From Sulfitobacter sp. 20_GPM-1509m (GTDB lineage Bacteria; Pseudomonadota; Alphaproteobacteria; Rhodobacterales; Rhodobacteraceae), in contig NZ_JIBC01000012.1 of assembly GCF_000620505.1 (NCBI RefSeq), positions 61,701 through 125,700 of the forward strand: 64,000 bases of DNA. Reading direction: 5' to 3'. Numbering within the stretch: the stretch's first letter is position 1; each line of letters begins with the position of its first letter. A program made the position numbers and the translations under genes. The notes under the pieces were generated by a model, which made no database searches, was not told the DNA's origin, and saw only the letters and a list, made by a program, of their open reading frames with translations. Below, in pieces: positions 47,162 to 56,565 of the stretch.

Positions 47162-48424
47162 ATGTTACCCGAAAAAACGGATACGGTTGTCGTAGGTGGC
47201 GGTCAGGCCGGGCTGGCGATGAGCGCGCATCTGAGCGCTTGCGGTGTCCCGCATGTGGTGCTGGAACGTGCCCGCATTGCCGAACGATGGCGCACGGAGC
47301 GGTGGGATTCCCTTGTGGCCAACGGCCCGGCCTGGCACGACCGTTTCCCCGGCAAGGTTTTTGCGGATACGGCTCCGGACGCCTTTGCGACCAAGCACAG
47401 CGTCGCGTCCTATTTCGAGGATTTCGCGCAGCAGATCAAAGCCCCGATTCACTGCGGCGTGGAAGTCCGGCATGTCCGGCACGGGGGCGGCGGCACAGGT
47501 TTCCGGGTCGAGACATCCAAGGGGACGATCGATGCGCAAAACATCGTTGCCGCGACGGGGCCGTTTCAAACGCCCGTCATTCCGCCCGTGCTGCCCGCCC
47601 TGGACGGTGTGACGCAGATGCATTCATCGACCTACCGCAACCCGGACCAGCTGAGACCGGGGGCTGTTATGGTCGTCGGTGCCGGATCGTCCGGCACGCA
47701 GATCGCCAGTGAATTGCAGCGCGCCGGACGCCGGGTTTATCTGTCTGTGGGGCCGCACGACCGGCCGCCACGCCGCTACCGCGGACGGGACTTTTGCTGG
47801 TGGCTGGGCGTTCTGGGCAAATGGCAGGCCAAGACGCCGCCCGCTGGAAAAGCGCATGTGACCATTGCGGTCAGCGGAGCCAACGGCGGTGAAACGGTCG
47901 ATTTTCGCAGACTTGCGGACACCGGCATCACGCTGGTTGGTCGGACGCGAGGGTATGAGAATGGTGTCGTGCGGTTCAACGACGATCTTGTCGCAAATAT
48001 TGAAGCGGGGGATGCAAACTACCTGTCGCTGTTGCAAGAGGCGGACGACTACGCCGAGAGAGAGAAACTTGATCTTCCGGCAGAGCCCGAGGCACATGTT
48101 ATTCCGTCCGATCCCGCGTGCCTGACCAATCCGATCCTGTCACTTGATTTGACTGAAGCAGGCATCACGACCGTCATCTGGGCGACAGGTTTTTCGCAGG
48201 ATTTCAGCTGGCTGCATGTCGATACCTTTGCGCCGAATGGCAAGCCGCAGCATGATCGCGGCGTTGCATCCGTACCCGGCGTCTATTTCATCGGCTTGCC
48301 CTGGCTGTCGATGCGGGGATCGGCGTTCATATGGGGCGTCTGGGTCGATGCGCAACATATCGCACAGCATATCGCGGACCGGCCTGCACCGGCGGTGGGG
48401 CAGGCTGCGCATGCAAACGGTTGA
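47162..48424 (+). CDS. flavin-dependent monooxygenase (CzcO/FMO-like)
   Basis: A 420-residue FAD/NAD(P)H protein. The FAD Rossmann motif VVVGGGQAGLAMSAHL (about 9-24) and the NADPH motif VVGAGSSGTQIASELQ (about 161-176) are both clear, with MHSSTYRNP (about 152) in place of the FMO signature. Such enzymes oxygenate N or S in small molecules or act on ketones. ATG at 47162 follows AAAGGA. It overlaps the next gene by 14 bp. Confidence 0.85.
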   Translation: MLPEKTDTVVVGGGQAGLAMSAHLSACGVPHVVLERARIAERWRTERWDSLVANGPAWHDRFPGKVFADTAPDAFATKHSVASYFEDFAQQIKAPIHCGVEVRHVRHGGGGTGFRVETSKGTIDAQNIVAATGPFQTPVIPPVLPALDGVTQMHSSTYRNPDQLRPGAVMVVGAGSSGTQIASELQRAGRRVYLSVGPHDRPPRRYRGRDFCWWLGVLGKWQAKTPPAGKAHVTIAVSGANGGETVDFRRLADTGITLVGRTRGYENGVVRFNDDLVANIEAGDANYLSLLQEADDYAEREKLDLPAEPEAHVIPSDPACLTNPILSLDLTEAGITTVIWATGFSQDFSWLHVDTFAPNGKPQHDRGVASVPGVYFIGLPWLSMRGSAFIWGVWVDAQHIAQHIADRPAPAVGQAAHANG

Positions 48425-49571
48425 TATTCTAAAGACGCTGATCGGGTTTCCGACAATCAGCGCCGACCCCAATGACGATCTGATCGCCTATTGCGCGGAC
48501 CTTTTGCGCGAGGCCGGGGCGCATGTCACGGTGATCCGGGATCCGGTGCAGCCCAAGGCGAACCTTTACGCCACCATAGGTCCGCTGGACCGTGCGGGGG
48601 TGCTGTTGTCTGGCCATACCGATGTGGTGCCCGTGACGGGCCAGACCTGGTCGGTGCCACCCTTCGTGCTGACGGAGTCCGAAGGCAAGGTGTACGGGCG
48701 CGGCACAGCAGACATGAAAGGTTTTGTCGCCTGCGCACTGTCCGCCGCCTTGCGCGCCGCGAAGATGGATTTGAAGACGCCATTGCACCTTGCCTTGTCC
48801 TATGACGAGGAGATTGGCTGTGTCGGGGTGCGGTCGCTGATCGACCTGCTGGCTGCGGCGCCGTTTCGGCCCATGTTCTGCATCGTGGGAGAACCGACAG
48901 AGATGAGGGTTGCCACAGGCCACAAGGGCAAGACGGCGTGTCGCGTCCGGTGTTCAGGGCGCGAAGGACATTCCGCGCTGGCGCCAACGGCGCTGAATGC
49001 CATCCACCTGGCCTGTGACATGATCGCGGCAATCCGCGCGATCCAATCCGAAATCAGCCGCACGTCACTGCCGGATGATGATTTTGATATCCCCTATTCT
49101 ACGGTGCATGTCGGGCGCATCAGTGGCGGAGTCGCGTTGAACATCGTGCCCAATACGGCAGAATTCCTGTTCGAGATCCGCAACCTGCCAGCCGATGACC
49201 CGCAGATCATTCTGGACCGGCTGAAAGAGGCCGCGCAGGACGTGCTGAAACCGCTGCGTCAGAGCTTTCCAGAGGCTGATATCCAGATTGAAACCACCGG
49301 CAGCTATCCTCCCCTTGCCACGGGGCGGGACACCGAGGTGGTCAGCTTCGTGACCTCCCTGACCGGTGGCAATGCGACGATCAAAGTCGCCTTTGGCACG
49401 GAAGGCGGTTTGTTTTCAACGCAACTGGATATTCCGACGGTCGTTTGCGGGCCGGGATCCATGGCGCAGGGGCACCGGCCCGACGAATTTGTCAGCCGCG
49501 CGCAACTGGCCAAATGCGACCTTATGATGGACGCGCTTCTGAACCGGCTTGTCGCGGGCATTCAGGGCTGA
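48411..49571 (+). CDS. M20-family deacetylase (ArgE/DapE-like)
   Basis: A 386-residue M20A-type metallopeptidase. Zinc motifs SGHTDVVPV (about 67-75), GRGTADMKGF (with the conserved Asp) and the DEEIG dyad (about 129) are in order. Annotated acetylornithine deacetylase-like, but in this cluster it may cleave an N-acyl group from a catabolic intermediate; there are no arginine-synthesis genes nearby. It overlaps the flavin monooxygenase gene, and its 3' end overlaps the convergent LysR gene by 10 bp. Confidence 0.83.
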   Translation: MQTVDILKTLIGFPTISADPNDDLIAYCADLLREAGAHVTVIRDPVQPKANLYATIGPLDRAGVLLSGHTDVVPVTGQTWSVPPFVLTESEGKVYGRGTADMKGFVACALSAALRAAKMDLKTPLHLALSYDEEIGCVGVRSLIDLLAAAPFRPMFCIVGEPTEMRVATGHKGKTACRVRCSGREGHSALAPTALNAIHLACDMIAAIRAIQSEISRTSLPDDDFDIPYSTVHVGRISGGVALNIVPNTAEFLFEIRNLPADDPQIILDRLKEAAQDVLKPLRQSFPEADIQIETTGSYPPLATGRDTEVVSFVTSLTGGNATIKVAFGTEGGLFSTQLDIPTVVCGPGSMAQGHRPDEFVSRAQLAKCDLMMDALLNRLVAGIQG

Positions 49572-50494
49572 TCGTCCGGCCTTGGGTGTTCGCCGCGGCC
49601 CAGCTGGTCCATGGCGTGGCGGAAGAAGGCCGCGACGATGCCGGACCGATGATCAGACCCCTTGGTGGCCAATCCCAGCACCACGGGCCGGACCGGCCCG
49701 GTCAGCGGCCGCGTTACCAGCGTTTCACCGTCCGGTGCCAGATCAGACCGCAAGCGCATGTTGACCAGACCGAACCCGAAGCCATTGGCGACGAGGCTGC
49801 GGACCATCGACATGTCGGATGTCCGCGCGGCGATGTTCGGGCGCAGACCGCAATCGTGAAACAACGACAGGAAATAATCGCGGCTTAGCGGCAGGTCGAG
49901 CAGGATCAGGGGCTCGTCTTGCAGCTCTGCCAGGTTCAACGCGGGGTGGGCGGCCTTGGGGTGATCCTTGGCCAACATGACATAGGGTGGCAGGGTCGCC
50001 ACCGGCTCGAACTGGATATCCTTGGGGATGTCCAGATCATAGGTGATCGCCACGTCGATTTCGGCCTGGCCCAGCATACGCAGCAGGTGGGTCTGGCTGC
50101 CTTCCTTCAGGCTGACCGTTGCGTCCGGATAGGCGGCCTCGAACGACCGGCGCAAGCGGGCGCTGACGATGGGGGCGAGGGTCGACAGTGCGCCGATCGC
50201 GATCGGCCCCCGTGCCGTTTCCAGGATGTCATTGGCCAGATCGGTCAGGCCATTGGCGTCGGACAGGATCTGTTTTGCCGCAATAAACACCCGCCGTCCG
50301 CCGGGCGTCAGGGACAGGCCCTGCGCATGATGGCGCACGAACAGTTGCAGGCCCAGATCGGTTTCCAACTGGCTGATGGCAGAGGAAATGGACGGCGACG
50401 ACACGTTGACGCGCTGTGCGGCCATGGCAATCGTGCCGGCTTCGCCAACGGCGACCAGATACTCCAGCTGTCTGAATGAAAAACGCAAAGGCAT
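49562..50494 (-). CDS. LysR-family regulator (last gene of the Rieske operon)
   Basis: A 310-residue LysR-type protein: winged helix-turn-helix at about 4-62 (RQLEYLVAVGEAGTIAMAAQRVNVSSPSISSAISQLE) and effector domain after. It lies 40 bp behind the DUF1028 gene on the same strand, so it is probably cotranscribed with the Rieske-RidA-DUF1028 unit. ATG at 50494 has a weak ribosome site. Not closely similar to the LysR gene at 53005. Confidence 0.84.
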   Translation of the reverse strand: MPLRFSFRQLEYLVAVGEAGTIAMAAQRVNVSSPSISSAISQLETDLGLQLFVRHHAQGLSLTPGGRRVFIAAKQILSDANGLTDLANDILETARGPIAIGALSTLAPIVSARLRRSFEAAYPDATVSLKEGSQTHLLRMLGQAEIDVAITYDLDIPKDIQFEPVATLPPYVMLAKDHPKAAHPALNLAELQDEPLILLDLPLSRDYFLSLFHDCGLRPNIAARTSDMSMVRSLVANGFGFGLVNMRLRSDLAPDGETLVTRPLTGPVRPVVLGLATKGSDHRSGIVAAFFRHAMDQLGRGEHPRPDDQP

Positions 50495-50534
50495 GTGCAA
50501 CAGTGGCTTTCGGTGCCCGCAAATTCAAGCGGCG

Positions 50535-51209
50535 TTACTCATCCCCTGCGACGCCATAGGACGGCGCCTTTCTTGGGTCGATGGCGCGTTGCACATAAGC
50601 GTCAAGCTGCGGAGAATATACGGCCCATGCTTCTGCCAGCGCCGCAATCGGGCAGTCGTCGGTCCAGTCGCACCGCAGATCGGCCACCGGCCAGGGTACG
50701 GTGCTGCAGATCTGAAGTCCCGCTGAATGAACCGGGCCGGCCTCTCCCCCTGCCGCAAGGCCCGCCTTCATTGCCGCGATCAGGCGATCGCCCAGATGGC
50801 CCGTTGCGGCCTCGAAGCCCGCCACCATCGCCTGCGGCACCTGTGCATTGGCCAGCAGGTTGCCCGCCGCAATCACGTCCTGCCCGCTTGCTTGCGTCCA
50901 GATGCCAAGCGAACGCGGCCCGGAGTGGATCGCCGTGCTGCCGGTCGGATCAATCGCCAGCACCTGACGATACTCCATGAACTGCCCCTGCGCCTGAAGT
51001 TTCGAAATCGCGGCCTTTGCGGACAAGCCGCCTTGCATCAGATCCAGCGCCAATGGCCCCAGTCTGGGATCGGTAATGTTCTGGCTGGAGACCGCACCGA
51101 CACCTGCGCGGGTATAGGAACATCGCGCCGCGACGGCGGGCGAGGACGAGGCGATTGCCGTGCCGAACATGCCCGTATCAGCGCAGCGCGCAACCAAGGA
51201 AAAGGTCAT
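50535..51209 (-). CDS. DUF1028-family protein
   Basis: A 224-residue protein of the DUF1028 family (N-terminal-nucleophile-hydrolase-like). The N-terminus MTFSLVARCADTGMFGTAIASSSPAVAARC is diagnostic, with GVGAVSSQNITDPRLGPLALDLM and a later QDVIAAGNLLAN segment. Its function is not established; related proteins occur in amine or amide catabolic operons. Its ATGA overlap with the RidA-type gene shows coupling. Confidence 0.85.
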   Translation of the reverse strand: MTFSLVARCADTGMFGTAIASSSPAVAARCSYTRAGVGAVSSQNITDPRLGPLALDLMQGGLSAKAAISKLQAQGQFMEYRQVLAIDPTGSTAIHSGPRSLGIWTQASGQDVIAAGNLLANAQVPQAMVAGFEAATGHLGDRLIAAMKAGLAAGGEAGPVHSAGLQICSTVPWPVADLRCDWTDDCPIAALAEAWAVYSPQLDAYVQRAIDPRKAPSYGVAGDE

Positions 51210-51622
51210 GCCGGGATCACCGCAGTGCCGTCAATCTCCACCAGCCATTCCGGCCGGGCCAGGGCCTGTACGACCAGCCCGGTCGACACGGGATGCACGC
51301 CTTTGATGTATTCGCCCATGGTGCGGTAAACCGCCTCCCGGTGCCGCACGTCGGTGATATAGACGACCACCTTGACCAGATCGGCCATCTCGCCGCCCGC
51401 CTCTTCGAGCAGCTGCTTGATGTTCTGCATGACCTTGTGGGTCTGTTCCACAGGGTCATGGCTGTCGATGTTCTTGAAATCATCCAGGCTTTGCGGGCAC
51501 TGGCCCCGCAGATAGACCGTCTTGCCACCTTGCGTCACCACCGCCTGACACAGATCGTTGTCCAGCGACTGTTCCGGATAGGTGTCGCGGGTGTTGAACT
51601 TGCGGATGCGAAGATGGGTCAT
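51206..51622 (-). CDS. RidA-family protein
   Basis: A 138-residue Rid/YjgF/UK114-fold protein, which usually hydrolyses reactive imines or enamines. Family segments include VYLRGQCPQSL, LLEEAGGEMADLVKVVVYITDV and the C-terminal EWLVEIDGTAVIPA. It overlaps both its upstream (Rieske) and downstream (DUF1028) neighbours by 4 bp. An imine from an oxidised amine would be a natural substrate. Confidence 0.88.
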   Translation of the reverse strand: MTHLRIRKFNTRDTYPEQSLDNDLCQAVVTQGGKTVYLRGQCPQSLDDFKNIDSHDPVEQTHKVMQNIKQLLEEAGGEMADLVKVVVYITDVRHREAVYRTMGEYIKGVHPVSTGLVVQALARPEWLVEIDGTAVIPA

Positions 51623-52761
51623 GTCTGGTCCTGCCTGTTGTCCGCCGCCTGTATGCGGGCATTGATATACTGCGCAAAATCGTAGTTTGGCCGTTCAAGA
51701 TGCGACAGATGCCCCGGCGATGCCGCCTGTGACCGCAGCCCGCGATAGACCTTTTCCGTGCATCCCTTGTCCTCAACGTTCACCTCATCCAGCAAGGTCT
51801 TGAGTTGAACGAAATTCGCCTGCGCGTCGGGATCGTCCTTGTAGTCATTCGACATGCCGCCGCCAAAGCCGATGCGGACCTGGCCCACGCCATGGGGATG
51901 CAGGGTCAGATACCAGAAATACCCCGGCGTCAGGGTGATCAGCAAACTGGGATAGATGGCCAGCAGAAAGGTCGTGCGGCGACGGTCGCCCTGCATGCGC
52001 GTGTTGCTGGGATGTGCCAGCGCGATCCTCAGCGAGTCGTCTTTCAGGATGGTGTGGTAGTTGAAGGCCTCTTCGCCCGGCGGGCAGATCATGTCATTCA
52101 ACCTGGACAAGCCGCCGATTGTCCCGGCATGGCAGACCGGCAAGTGGTAGCTCTCCATGAAGTTCTCGGCCAGAACCTTCCAGTTGGTATTCCAGATGTG
52201 GTTTTCGAAGAAGGTCTCGGTGTAGTTTTCCATGTCATAGTCACCGACAAGATCCTCGACCTTGGCCAGTTGCCGTGCGACAGCCGGGGCGTCCGGGTTG
52301 AGCGTCACAAAGACCCAGCCAAGCCATTCTTCACAGCGGATATCCGGCAGGCTGTAGTCCGATTTGCAAAAACCATCGTTCTGATCCATCGCAGGCGCGC
52401 CGCGCAGCGATCCGTCCAGATTGTAGGTCCAGGCGTGATAGGGGCAGACAATGCTGCGCGTGTTGCCACGGCCTTCGAGCAGGGTCGACATGCGGTGACG
52501 ACAGACATTTGACATCGCGCGCAAAGCACCGGACTGGTCGCGCAAGATGATGATCGGTTGGTCCGCGAGGTCCAGAGTGATGTAGTCGCCGGGATTGGCC
52601 AGCGCGTCCACACGTCCTGCGCAGAACCAGTCTTGCGCGAAAATCGACGAGGTTTCGCGTGCCAGAAAAGCCTCGGATGTATAAACCGACGGCGGCATCG
52701 CACGGGCCTGTTCAAACGGAAGCGCCACATTTTCAAGAAGTTCTTCGGCTGCGTCTTTCAT
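51619..52761 (-). CDS. Rieske non-heme iron oxygenase, alpha subunit
   Basis: A 380-residue oxygenase. The Rieske cluster motifs are C87-x-H89 and C106-x-x-H109 (CRHR and CPYHAW). The mononuclear-iron helix reads NFMESYHLPVCHAG with H206 and H211. These fit aromatic-ring or N-demethylating Rieske enzymes (betaine, carnitine or stachydrine type). No ferredoxin reductase gene is visible in the window. Start at 52761 follows AAAGGGAC. It heads a tightly coupled operon with RidA, DUF1028 and a LysR gene. Confidence 0.88.
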   Translation of the reverse strand: MKDAAEELLENVALPFEQARAMPPSVYTSEAFLARETSSIFAQDWFCAGRVDALANPGDYITLDLADQPIIILRDQSGALRAMSNVCRHRMSTLLEGRGNTRSIVCPYHAWTYNLDGSLRGAPAMDQNDGFCKSDYSLPDIRCEEWLGWVFVTLNPDAPAVARQLAKVEDLVGDYDMENYTETFFENHIWNTNWKVLAENFMESYHLPVCHAGTIGGLSRLNDMICPPGEEAFNYHTILKDDSLRIALAHPSNTRMQGDRRRTTFLLAIYPSLLITLTPGYFWYLTLHPHGVGQVRIGFGGGMSNDYKDDPDAQANFVQLKTLLDEVNVEDKGCTEKVYRGLRSQAASPGHLSHLERPNYDFAQYINARIQAADNRQDQT

Positions 52762-53004
52762 CCTGTGTCCCTTTGTGACGGTCGTGGTTTTTTTGGGACT
52801 CTCGGCCGCCGTTTCTGAGAGTGTCCCGTTCCTTTGCAATACACCCGCGCGGCAAGAGGGGCAGAGCGCGGAGACAGCAGGGGGGCAACGCCTCCGTCGC
52901 GTCCTACACATCGTGAGAGATCGAAGGTAAATAAAGCAAACTCTTTCGCAGTCATGCTTTGGAAAAAGCTAACCACGGGGTTCTGAAACTGAACGAGGGC
53001 GGGG

Positions 53005-53907
53005 TTACCCGGCTGGCAAGGTGAAGGGCGCGATGCTTTGTTGTACGAAATCCTGCATCTGCTCCCGGATCTCTGCGGCGGGATGGTCCCTGGACGAGAT
53101 CATCACGGTCTCGTGCAGGATGAGCGGGGCAAAAGGACGCCAGATCACGCCATCGCCCAGGTCTGCCTTGGCATTGATCGGGTCGATGATCGCGAGGCCC
53201 CCGCCGGCGGCCACCATGTTGCGCGCGATGGCATAATAGTAGCTGAACGCCCGAAAATGCAGTGGCAAGCCGACCTCGAACATCATCTGGTTCAACTGGC
53301 GGTCCAGCGCATGGTCGCCGTTGATTCCGATCATCTCGCGGTCGGCCAGACAGGCGGGGGTGATGATATCGCGGCTGGCCAGTTCATCGTCCTGGCGCAT
53401 GATGCACACGCATTCCATCGCAAAGACCGAGGCCTTTAACCCGGCGACCGGAACAGGGGAGTCGATCAGGCCGATGTCGATCTGGCCACTGGCTGTCCAA
53501 TCCGCAATCTGTCGCGAAGAATGAACCCGCAGTTCGATCGGCGTGCCGGGGTGCAGGGCCTGAAATTCGGTGATGACGCGCGGCAGGAAATTCATCGACA
53601 GGGCACCGTTGGTCGCAAGGCTGAGACCCCGTGCCGATCCGCGCCGGATTTCGTCGGCGCGCTTTTCGATCCGGCCAAGCGCCATCAGGCCCTGCGTGAC
53701 TTCGCCGCGCAATTGCAGCGCCTCGCCGGTCGGGGCGAAAAACCCGCGCTTGCGGTGAAAGAGCCGGAAACCAAGTTCTTCTTCCAGATTGCCAAGCGCG
53801 ATGCTGACAGCGGGCTGGGTCAGGTTCAGGCGCAGCGCGGCATTGCTGATCGACCCGGTTTCGAACACCGCATTGAAGACTTCGAGATGTCGCAACTTCA
53901 GAGGCAT
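53005..53907 (-). CDS. LysR-family regulator divergent from the FAD oxidase
   Basis: A 300-residue LysR protein (LRHLEVFNAVFETGSISNAALRLNLTQPAVSIALGNLEEELG as the DNA-binding region). The start at 53907 was chosen from a GAGGG ribosome site; a far longer frame upstream is not a gene. It faces the oxidase at 54031 across a 123-bp region with a LysR-type dyad, and reads into the Rieske gene 243 bp downstream. It may control both units. Confidence 0.85.
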   Translation of the reverse strand: MPLKLRHLEVFNAVFETGSISNAALRLNLTQPAVSIALGNLEEELGFRLFHRKRGFFAPTGEALQLRGEVTQGLMALGRIEKRADEIRRGSARGLSLATNGALSMNFLPRVITEFQALHPGTPIELRVHSSRQIADWTASGQIDIGLIDSPVPVAGLKASVFAMECVCIMRQDDELASRDIITPACLADREMIGINGDHALDRQLNQMMFEVGLPLHFRAFSYYYAIARNMVAAGGGLAIIDPINAKADLGDGVIWRPFAPLILHETVMISSRDHPAAEIREQMQDFVQQSIAPFTLPAG

Positions 53908-53922
53908 GGGTGGAACGCCCTC

Positions 53923-53937
53923 TTCTTGTATAAAGAA
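53923..53937. promoter_or_regulatory. LysR-type dyad between divergent LysR and oxidase genes
   Basis: TTCTT-GTATA-AAGAA is a 5-bp inverted repeat with a 5-bp centre; the inner part fits T-N11-A. It is just upstream of the LysR start and may be autoregulatory. AT-rich promoter-like sequence follows to about 53976. Confidence 0.5.
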
Positions 53938-54030
53938 ATCGAAATATACTATTACACACATTAAATTGCTAAATCCAAGACTGCCTCCTACTCTCGATGA
54001 AAATCTGGGTTCAACGGGAGTACGGGCCAC

Positions 54031-55407
54031 ATGAACAGGGGTGGGCGAAATGCTGCAGACCGCGATCCAGGTCTGTGGACGCAGGATTGGTCGGACACGT
54101 CCTATTGGCTGGACGGGTTGTCGCCGCCCGATGTGCCGCAGGTCGACCTGCCGCCAACGGTGGATGTCCTGATTGTCGGTTCCGGCTACACCGGTCTGAA
54201 CGCGGCGATAGAAACCGCGCGCGGCGGGCGCAGCACGTTGGTGGTCGAGGCCGAGACCCCTGGCTGGGGGTGCAGTTCGCGGAATGGGGGACAGGTCGGG
54301 ACGGGCATCAAGCCGTCCCTGGCCAAGCTGACATCGCGCCATGGCGCGAAGAGGGCACAGGCCATTCGTGCGGAGGGAGATGCGGCGCTTGAGTGGATCG
54401 AGGATCGTATCACTGCCGAAAACATAAGCTGTGATTTCCAGCGGTCCGGGCGGGTTCACGCGGCGCATACACCGCAAGCCTATGAGGTGCTGGCCCGCGA
54501 GGCTGACCTGCTGCGGCGTACCGAGAACACCGATGTCGAAATGATTTCCCGCGCGGAACAGCGGGCCGAACTGGGGACGGATGCCTATCATGGGGCCGCC
54601 GTCTTTGCGGCACATGGCGCGCTTGACCCGGCGCGATACATGCGGGGATTGCTGCAAACCGCGCTGAATGCCGACGCGCAGGTTCTGGCGCAGACCCGGG
54701 TGCTGGATATTGCGTCCGGTCCGCAGGGGCACGAGGTGCGCACATCAAGAGGTCTGGTGCGGGCGCGGGAGGTGATCGTTGCGACCAACGGCTATACTGT
54801 TGGTGCGACCCCCTGGCATCAACGCCGGGTGATCCCGATTGGCAGCTATGTTATTGCGACCGAACCGCTGGACCCAGACCTGATCGACCGTCTGTTCCCC
54901 ACAGGTCGGGTTGTGACCGACACCTGCAAGGTCATCTATTACTATCGCCCCTCGCCCGACCGCAGGCGCGTGCTGTTCGGCGGGCGTGTGTCCGCCGGGG
55001 AAACCGATCCTGCGGTCAGCGGCCCCCGGCTGCACAAGGTGATGTGCCAGATCTTTCCCGAATTGCGCGCGACCCGGATCAGCCACAGCTGGAGCGGCAC
55101 CGTCGCCTATACCTTTGACGAGCTGGCCCATACGGGCACCCATGACGGCGTGCATTACGCGATGGGATACTGCGGGTCGGGTGTTGCGATGTCGTCCTAC
55201 CTGGGGATGCGCATGGGCCAGAAGGTGCTGGGACTGGCCGAGGGGCGCACGGCCTTTGACGATCTGCCCTTTCCGACGCGGCCGCTTTACACGGGACGGC
55301 CCTGGTTTCTGCCTGCGGCTGTCGCCTGGTATCGCTGGCGGGATGGCCAGCAACGCAAGAGGGCAGGGCAGGGCGCGCGGGATCGGGCGGAACCGGCACA
55401 AGCATAA
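54031..55407 (+). CDS. FAD-dependent amine oxidase, PuuB/DadA-like (paralogue of 29842)
   Basis: A 458-residue FAD oxidoreductase with VLIVGSGYTGLNAAIE (about 46-61) and CSSRNGGQVGTG (about 84). It is clearly homologous to the oxidase at 29842, for example RRVIPIGSYVIATE versus RRVIPAASYIVVTD, and GYCGSGVAMSSYLG versus GCNGSGVAMQSYLG. First gene of a rightward operon of ABC transporter, GMC oxidoreductase, enolase-type enzyme and cupin. It probably oxidises an amine; the substrate is unknown. Confidence 0.87.
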   Translation: MNRGGRNAADRDPGLWTQDWSDTSYWLDGLSPPDVPQVDLPPTVDVLIVGSGYTGLNAAIETARGGRSTLVVEAETPGWGCSSRNGGQVGTGIKPSLAKLTSRHGAKRAQAIRAEGDAALEWIEDRITAENISCDFQRSGRVHAAHTPQAYEVLAREADLLRRTENTDVEMISRAEQRAELGTDAYHGAAVFAAHGALDPARYMRGLLQTALNADAQVLAQTRVLDIASGPQGHEVRTSRGLVRAREVIVATNGYTVGATPWHQRRVIPIGSYVIATEPLDPDLIDRLFPTGRVVTDTCKVIYYYRPSPDRRRVLFGGRVSAGETDPAVSGPRLHKVMCQIFPELRATRISHSWSGTVAYTFDELAHTGTHDGVHYAMGYCGSGVAMSSYLGMRMGQKVLGLAEGRTAFDDLPFPTRPLYTGRPWFLPAAVAWYRWRDGQQRKRAGQGARDRAEPAQA

Positions 55408-55457
55408 TCAACAGGTCACCGGAAAACCGGGGCCAGCAACCAACAGAGGAGTACGAC

Positions 55458-56498
55458 ATGAATCACAAGATTGCACTTACAATTGCCGCAAGCCTATTGG
55501 CCACGACGGCGCTGGCACAAGACAAGTCGCTGACCGTCGCAAGCTGGGGCGGGTCCTATCAGGAAGCACAGAGCAAAGCGCTGTTTGAACCATACGAAGC
55601 CGCGACCGGCGTTACGGTGAAACAGGAATCCTACGGCGGGATGTCGGATGTCCGTTTGCAGGTCACATCTGGGCAGGTCACGCTTGATGTCGTGGCCAGC
55701 GGATCGGGATCGGCGGCGCGCGCTGGTGCGGAAGGTCTGCTGGAACCGCTGGACTATGACGTGATCGACGTCAGCCGCTTTCCCGATTCCTTCTACAGCG
55801 AATATTGCGTTGGCGGAGATGTCTTTTCGGTCGTGCCCGCCTACAGCACCAAGACCTATGGCGACAACGGACCCCGGGGTTGGGCCGATTTCTTCGACAC
55901 GGAGAAATTCCCCGGTTCGCGCGGATATCGTGGCACGGTTGCAGGCGCGCTTGAGCCTGCGATGATGGCGCTGGGTGTCGCCCCCGAGGACGTTTATACC
56001 GAACTGGACAGCGAAGAAGGCATCGAACGCGCGCTGGACAAGATCCGCGAGCTGAAGCCGAACATTGCGGTTTTCTGGACTTCGGGCGCGCAGCATGCGC
56101 AGCTGATGAAGGACGGCGAGGTTGACATGACCACGGGCTGGAACGGTCGTTTTGACAATGCCGCCGCAGATGGTGCCGCAGTTGCCTATAACTTTGATCA
56201 GGGACTGCTTGACTACGATTGCTTTGCGATTCCGAAGGGGGCGCCGAACAAGGATCTGGCGATGGCATTCATCGCCGAGATCTCCAAGCCCGAATACCAG
56301 GACGATCTGCCCAAGTTCATCACCTACGGGCCGACCAACGGCGCGGCTTACGAGACCGGCGAAATCACGGAACAAGTGGCGGCTGGTCTGCCGTCTTCGC
56401 CCGCGAACATGGCGATGCAGCTTCCGATCTCTCTGGAATGGTATGCCAAGTGGGAACCCGTCGCGGCGGAAATGTATCAGGAAATGCTGACCGAATAG
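55458..56498 (+). CDS. ABC transporter substrate-binding protein (PotD-like, Sec signal)
   Basis: A 346-residue solute-binding protein with a Sec signal (MNHKIALTIAASLLATTALA, cleaved at about 20) and KSLTVASWGGSYQEAQ, typical of polyamine/opine-like binders. It is analogous to the Tat-exported one at 27107, but the signal differs. The FAD oxidase gene precedes it and the ATPase follows it. Confidence 0.88.
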   Translation: MNHKIALTIAASLLATTALAQDKSLTVASWGGSYQEAQSKALFEPYEAATGVTVKQESYGGMSDVRLQVTSGQVTLDVVASGSGSAARAGAEGLLEPLDYDVIDVSRFPDSFYSEYCVGGDVFSVVPAYSTKTYGDNGPRGWADFFDTEKFPGSRGYRGTVAGALEPAMMALGVAPEDVYTELDSEEGIERALDKIRELKPNIAVFWTSGAQHAQLMKDGEVDMTTGWNGRFDNAAADGAAVAYNFDQGLLDYDCFAIPKGAPNKDLAMAFIAEISKPEYQDDLPKFITYGPTNGAAYETGEITEQVAAGLPSSPANMAMQLPISLEWYAKWEPVAAEMYQEMLTE

Positions 56499-56565
56499 GC
56501 ATAGCGCGTGACCGGGGGTCGGCGTCGGCCGGCCTCCGGAAAACTACAGTTGAGGGAGTGAAGAA

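Noticed and set aside
53908..54732. 275-codon leftward extension of the LysR gene
   Set aside because: It lies antisense to the well-supported oxidase at 54031 and has no domain match; the LysR protein begins at 53907.
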